This document shows positions 61,472-64,000 of a DNA stretch of 64,000 nt, in pieces (the stretch's first letter is position 1; every line of letters begins with the position of its first letter). The notes under the pieces were generated by a model. It saw only the letters and a program-made list of their open reading frames with translations, was not told the DNA's origin and did not search any database. The DNA comes from Myxococcus stipitatus (GTDB taxonomy: Bacteria > Myxococcota > Myxococcia > Myxococcales > Myxococcaceae): contig NZ_CP147913.1 of NCBI RefSeq assembly GCF_037414475.1, positions 6,632,001-6,696,000 of the forward strand, given 5' to 3'. Both the position numbers and the translations under genes were made by a program.

Positions 61472-61762
61472 CTAGGTTTCGTCTTCGTCGGCCTCGGCGG
61501 CCGCGCTGTCGTCCTCATCGAACGAGTCGAGGTCTTCCTCTTCCTCGTCGTTGCTGGCCGCCGGCTCTTCGGGCTCGATGGGCTCGATGACCTTGGGCGC
61601 GGCCAGACGGCCGCGGCGGCCCTCCGGCTGCGGCTTGAGGGCAGGGCTTTCCCGCTGGTCCGCGCCACACTTGGGGCACAGCGGGTCAGGCTTCTTCATG
61701 TCGTAGAACTTCGTCTGGCACTTGAAGCAGACGAACTTCGATCCGAGGTCCTTCGCCGACAT
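61472..61762 (-). CDS. FYDLN-type zinc-ribbon acidic protein (TIGR02300-like)
   Basis: A 96-residue protein with a zinc ribbon (Cys12, Cys15, Cys29, Cys32) around FYDM, followed by a very acidic tail (about residues 60-96, mostly Glu, Asp, Ala). This matches the small FYDLN-acid family found in proteobacteria; its function is unknown. ATG 61762 is used, with AAGG six bases upstream; the open frame begins at 61828. Confidence 0.88.
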   Translation of the reverse strand: MSAKDLGSKFVCFKCQTKFYDMKKPDPLCPKCGADQRESPALKPQPEGRRGRLAAPKVIEPIEPEEPAASNDEEEEDLDSFDEDDSAAAEADEDET

Positions 61763-61914
61763 TCGCCACCTTCTGAAATAAGGCGAGAGAAGACAGGGGG
61801 AGAGGGCGGCTCCATAGTTGGGCCGCACGACGGAGTCAACCGATGGTTTGCGCCGGAGAATTCTAGCGGTAGCATCCCGGACCTCGTCTCCCCTCAGCGA
61901 GCCGGACGCTCCCC

Positions 61915-63639
61915 TTGAACTTCACCTGCGACAATTGCCAGAAGCGGTACTCCATTGCGGACGAAAAAGTCCGCGGCAAAACGGTCAAGGTCCGTTGCAA
62001 GAACTGCCAGAACGTCATCACCGTCGAAGGACCCGCCGAAGAGGAAAGCACCCGTGTGGTGTCGCTCGCGGACGTGGAGCGGCTGAGAGCGCAAGAGCGC
62101 TCGTTGGCCGAGCCCGCCGCCGCGGCCCCCGCGCCGGTGGCGTCCTCGCCTGCCCTCGACAAGGCTCCACCCGCGGCGCTTCAGACGCCGTGGGACGATG
62201 AGCCCACACGCGCGGCGCCGCTGCGAGCCACGGGCTCTCCGTGGTTCGTGATGGTGCGCAACAAGCAGGAGGGCCCGCTGGACGAAGGGGCGCTCCGAGA
62301 ACTCATCGCCACGGGCACCATCAGCGGCCGGAGCTTCTTCTGGCAGCAAGGCATGGCGGACTGGAAGCGCGGCGCGGATGTGCCGGAGCTGGCCGGGCTC
62401 TTCGCTCCGCCTCCCGCGCCGGAGCCTCCTCCTCCCCCGCCGCCTCCCGTGGCGGAGCCGCCTCCCGCGCGTGCCGCGAAGAGCGCGCCGGCTCGGCGCG
62501 AGCCGGAGCCTCCGCCTTCCTATGCGGAGCCCGAGCAGCGCTTCGAGCCCGAGCCAGAACCTCAGCCGCCGCCGGAGGAGGAGCCCGAGGCCGCGGCTCA
62601 GCGCAAGTGGGTGCCCGAGGAGGATCCGGACACGACGTACTTCGGTGAGCCCGACCCGAGGAATCAGCCGCAGCCCGCGTCGCGGCGAGGTGGTGCGCCC
62701 GCGGCTTCCGCGGCGCCGTTGAACGAGCTGTTCTCCGACCTGGACCTTCCCGAGAAGGGGGAGCAGGACGAGGGCGTGCCGCACGAGGATCCGCTCGCCG
62801 CGGCGCGTGGCGACGAGGACGAGGAGCCACCGGCTCGCGAGTCGTCGGCGCGCAATGCGGCGAAGGCGAAGGGCGGCAAGAGCAAGAAGGCGAGCCCGAA
62901 GAGTGGTGGTGGCGGCTCGAAGGGGAAGGTTGTTGCCCTCCTGCTCGTGCTGCTCATCGTGATTCCGCTGGGGGCCGCGTTCGCGTTGGACGTGACGGGC
63001 ATCATGCCCCTTCGCGTGAAGACGCTGGACCCGGCGGGCAACGTGGTGGAGCGCTCGGTCTTCTCAGGGGCGGGGATGACCGCGCTGATCGACCAGATGA
63101 CGGGCAAGCCGGCGCCAGTCCCCGCCGCGAAGCCTCCGTCCGCGCCTGCTGCCGACGAGCAGCCCTCGGCTCCGACCCCGCCTGTTGCTGGAGAGGGTGG
63201 AGCGGCCGTGGTGCCTTCGGAGGAGAAGGCCGCGCCGGCGGCGGGTGGTGACTCCGAGAAGTCGGCGAACGCGGAGAAGCAGGCCGCCGCGCCTCAGGCG
63301 GGTGAAGGCGCGGAAGCGGCCGCGGGCGAGGACGAGGTGGGCGGGCCGTCGGATGAGGAAGTGGAGCGCGTGGTCAACGAGAAGCAGACCGCGTTCCGCG
63401 ACTGTGTCGCGCAGGAGCTTCGCCGCAACCCCTCGTTCAAGGGGGGCAACGTGACGCTCACCGCGACGGTGGGGACGTCGGGTGCGGTGAAGTCCACCAC
63501 GTTCAGCCGCAAGGACCTGAACGCCGCCTCGAACGCCGTGGGCAACTGCATCCGCGAGCAGGCGAAGGGCATGGTCTTCTCCAGCTTCAAGGGTGAGGAC
63601 GTCGACCTGGAGATTCCCATCGCGCTCTCGGCGCGGTAA
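61915..63639 (+). CDS. GltJ/AgmX-like protein: zinc ribbon, GYF and AgmX/PglI C-terminal domains
   Basis: A 574-residue inner-membrane protein. The N-terminal zinc ribbon has Cys5-x2-Cys8 and Cys28-x2-Cys31; a GYF-like domain lies at about 108-160 (WFVMVRNKQEGPLDEGALREL); a Pro/Glu-rich linker (about 165-320) leads to one membrane helix (about 338-360). The periplasmic part has an Ala/Pro linker and a C-terminal AgmX/PglI (TonB-like) domain (about 475-574), with cysteines in RDCVAQELRRNPS and GNCIREQ. This is the architecture of the gliding-motility protein GltJ (AgmX), whose cytoplasmic modules bind MglA in M. xanthus. It may be a paralogue; no other glt or agl gene is near. The start is a TTG. 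Confidence 0.82.
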   Translation: MNFTCDNCQKRYSIADEKVRGKTVKVRCKNCQNVITVEGPAEEESTRVVSLADVERLRAQERSLAEPAAAAPAPVASSPALDKAPPAALQTPWDDEPTRAAPLRATGSPWFVMVRNKQEGPLDEGALRELIATGTISGRSFFWQQGMADWKRGADVPELAGLFAPPPAPEPPPPPPPPVAEPPPARAAKSAPARREPEPPPSYAEPEQRFEPEPEPQPPPEEEPEAAAQRKWVPEEDPDTTYFGEPDPRNQPQPASRRGGAPAASAAPLNELFSDLDLPEKGEQDEGVPHEDPLAAARGDEDEEPPARESSARNAAKAKGGKSKKASPKSGGGGSKGKVVALLLVLLIVIPLGAAFALDVTGIMPLRVKTLDPAGNVVERSVFSGAGMTALIDQMTGKPAPVPAAKPPSAPAADEQPSAPTPPVAGEGGAAVVPSEEKAAPAAGGDSEKSANAEKQAAAPQAGEGAEAAAGEDEVGGPSDEEVERVVNEKQTAFRDCVAQELRRNPSFKGGNVTLTATVGTSGAVKSTTFSRKDLNAASNAVGNCIREQAKGMVFSSFKGEDVDLEIPIALSAR

Positions 63640-63652
63640 CGCGTCTGAAGTG

Positions 63653-63677
63653 TCCCCCGGGTATTGCTCCCGGGGGA
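63653..63677 (+). terminator. Hairpin terminator after the GltJ/AgmX-like gene
   Basis: TCCCCCGGG (63653-63661) pairs perfectly with CCCGGGGGA (63669-63677) around a seven-base loop. It begins 14 bases after the stop. Confidence 0.75.
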
Positions 63678-63795
63678 TGCTTGGGCACAGGGGATTGGCG
63701 TCGAGCTCGCCGCGGGGTATCCCGTTGCTTGATCTCCTCGCCTCTTCACCTGGAGAGTCGAAGCCGTTCAGGCGAATCCCAACGAGCGCCCGGCG

Positions 63796-64000
63796 GTAGC
63801 CCGTGGGTAGACCTCCTGCGTCTATTCCCTGGGAAGCAACCTCGAAGGTTGAGCCCCTCCATTGCTTGACGGAGCTTTTGCTGTGGCCTCTCCAAGGTCA
63901 TGGAGAGGTCACCGTCCAGGAGATGCGCATCGCGCTCTCGCCGGTAATTCAGGGGTAGGACCTCAGAGATTCATTCCGTGGGGGTGACCTCGAAGGTCGA
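63796..64000 (+). repeat. Degenerate tandem repeat, about 150-bp unit, related to the preceding gene's 3' end
   Basis: The 3' end of the preceding gene (ATCGCGCTCTCGGCGCGGTAA) recurs near 63928-63947 as ATCGCGCTCTCGCCGGTAA, and a more decayed copy ends near 63801 (CCCGGCGGTAG). The downstream flanks also match: ACCTCGAAGGTTG (63839-63851) and ACCTCGAAGGTCG (63987-63999), and CCGTTGCTTGA (63721-63731) and CCATTGCTTGA (63859-63869). The units are about 146-158 bases apart. No intact gene was seen in 63640-64000; the array continues beyond the window. Confidence 0.6.

Overview
The window is high-GC DNA (roughly two thirds G+C) with tightly packed genes, many lipoproteins and GTG/TTG starts. It almost certainly comes from a myxobacterium of the family Myxococcaceae (Myxococcus, Corallococcus or a close relative). 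The evidence is the type IV pilus locus pilH-pilG-pilA / pilD-pilS2-pilR2-pilMNOPQ, followed by efp-accB-accC and an sgmX-like TPR gene in the order I remember from Myxococcus xanthus. A CarF-type desaturase, a GltJ/AgmX-like motility protein and several PEGA proteins agree with this. No insertion sequence, phage gene, CRISPR array or tRNA was seen.

Layout. 1-11678: pilus genes. pilA, pilG and pilH run leftwards from a clear sigma-54 promoter. pilD, a second PilS/PilR pair and pilMNOPQ run rightwards. 11715-15547: a lipoprotein, a Roadblock/LC7 protein, elongation factor P and two acetyl-CoA carboxylase subunits. 15743-28865: a rightward run with sgmX, an ExeA-like AAA+ ATPase, tamB, a TamA/BamA-like protein, a lipoprotein and an acyltransferase. 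28855-32269: leftward operon of a class V aminotransferase, a Ppx/GppA protein and an MFS transporter. 32324-35598: leftward tolQRAB. 35761-41156: a repeat lipoprotein, glutamate racemase, carF, an unknown protein and a DASS transporter. 41279-51738: ftsE-ftsX-envC, a hydrolase, a CtpA protease, a PEGA protein, a small lipoprotein, ddl and a family 2 glycosyltransferase. 51809-58204: lipoproteins, a second PEGA protein, an M1 peptidase and ftsY. 58241-60079: RNase P RNA, RNase HI and a coiled-coil zinc-ribbon protein. 60243-64000: a blue-copper-like lipoprotein, a 56-residue protein, a FYDLN-type zinc protein, the GltJ/AgmX-like protein and a degenerate repeat reaching the window end.

Taken together the window is dominated by cell-envelope functions. 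PilD processes PilA; PilM/N/O/P form the alignment complex below the PilQ secretin; SgmX, with MglA, activates pili at the leading pole. TolQRAB, TamAB, FtsEX/EnvC, MurI, Ddl and FtsY serve outer-membrane integrity, protein insertion and wall growth. Functions are assigned from recognisable motifs and remembered gene order; no database search was possible.
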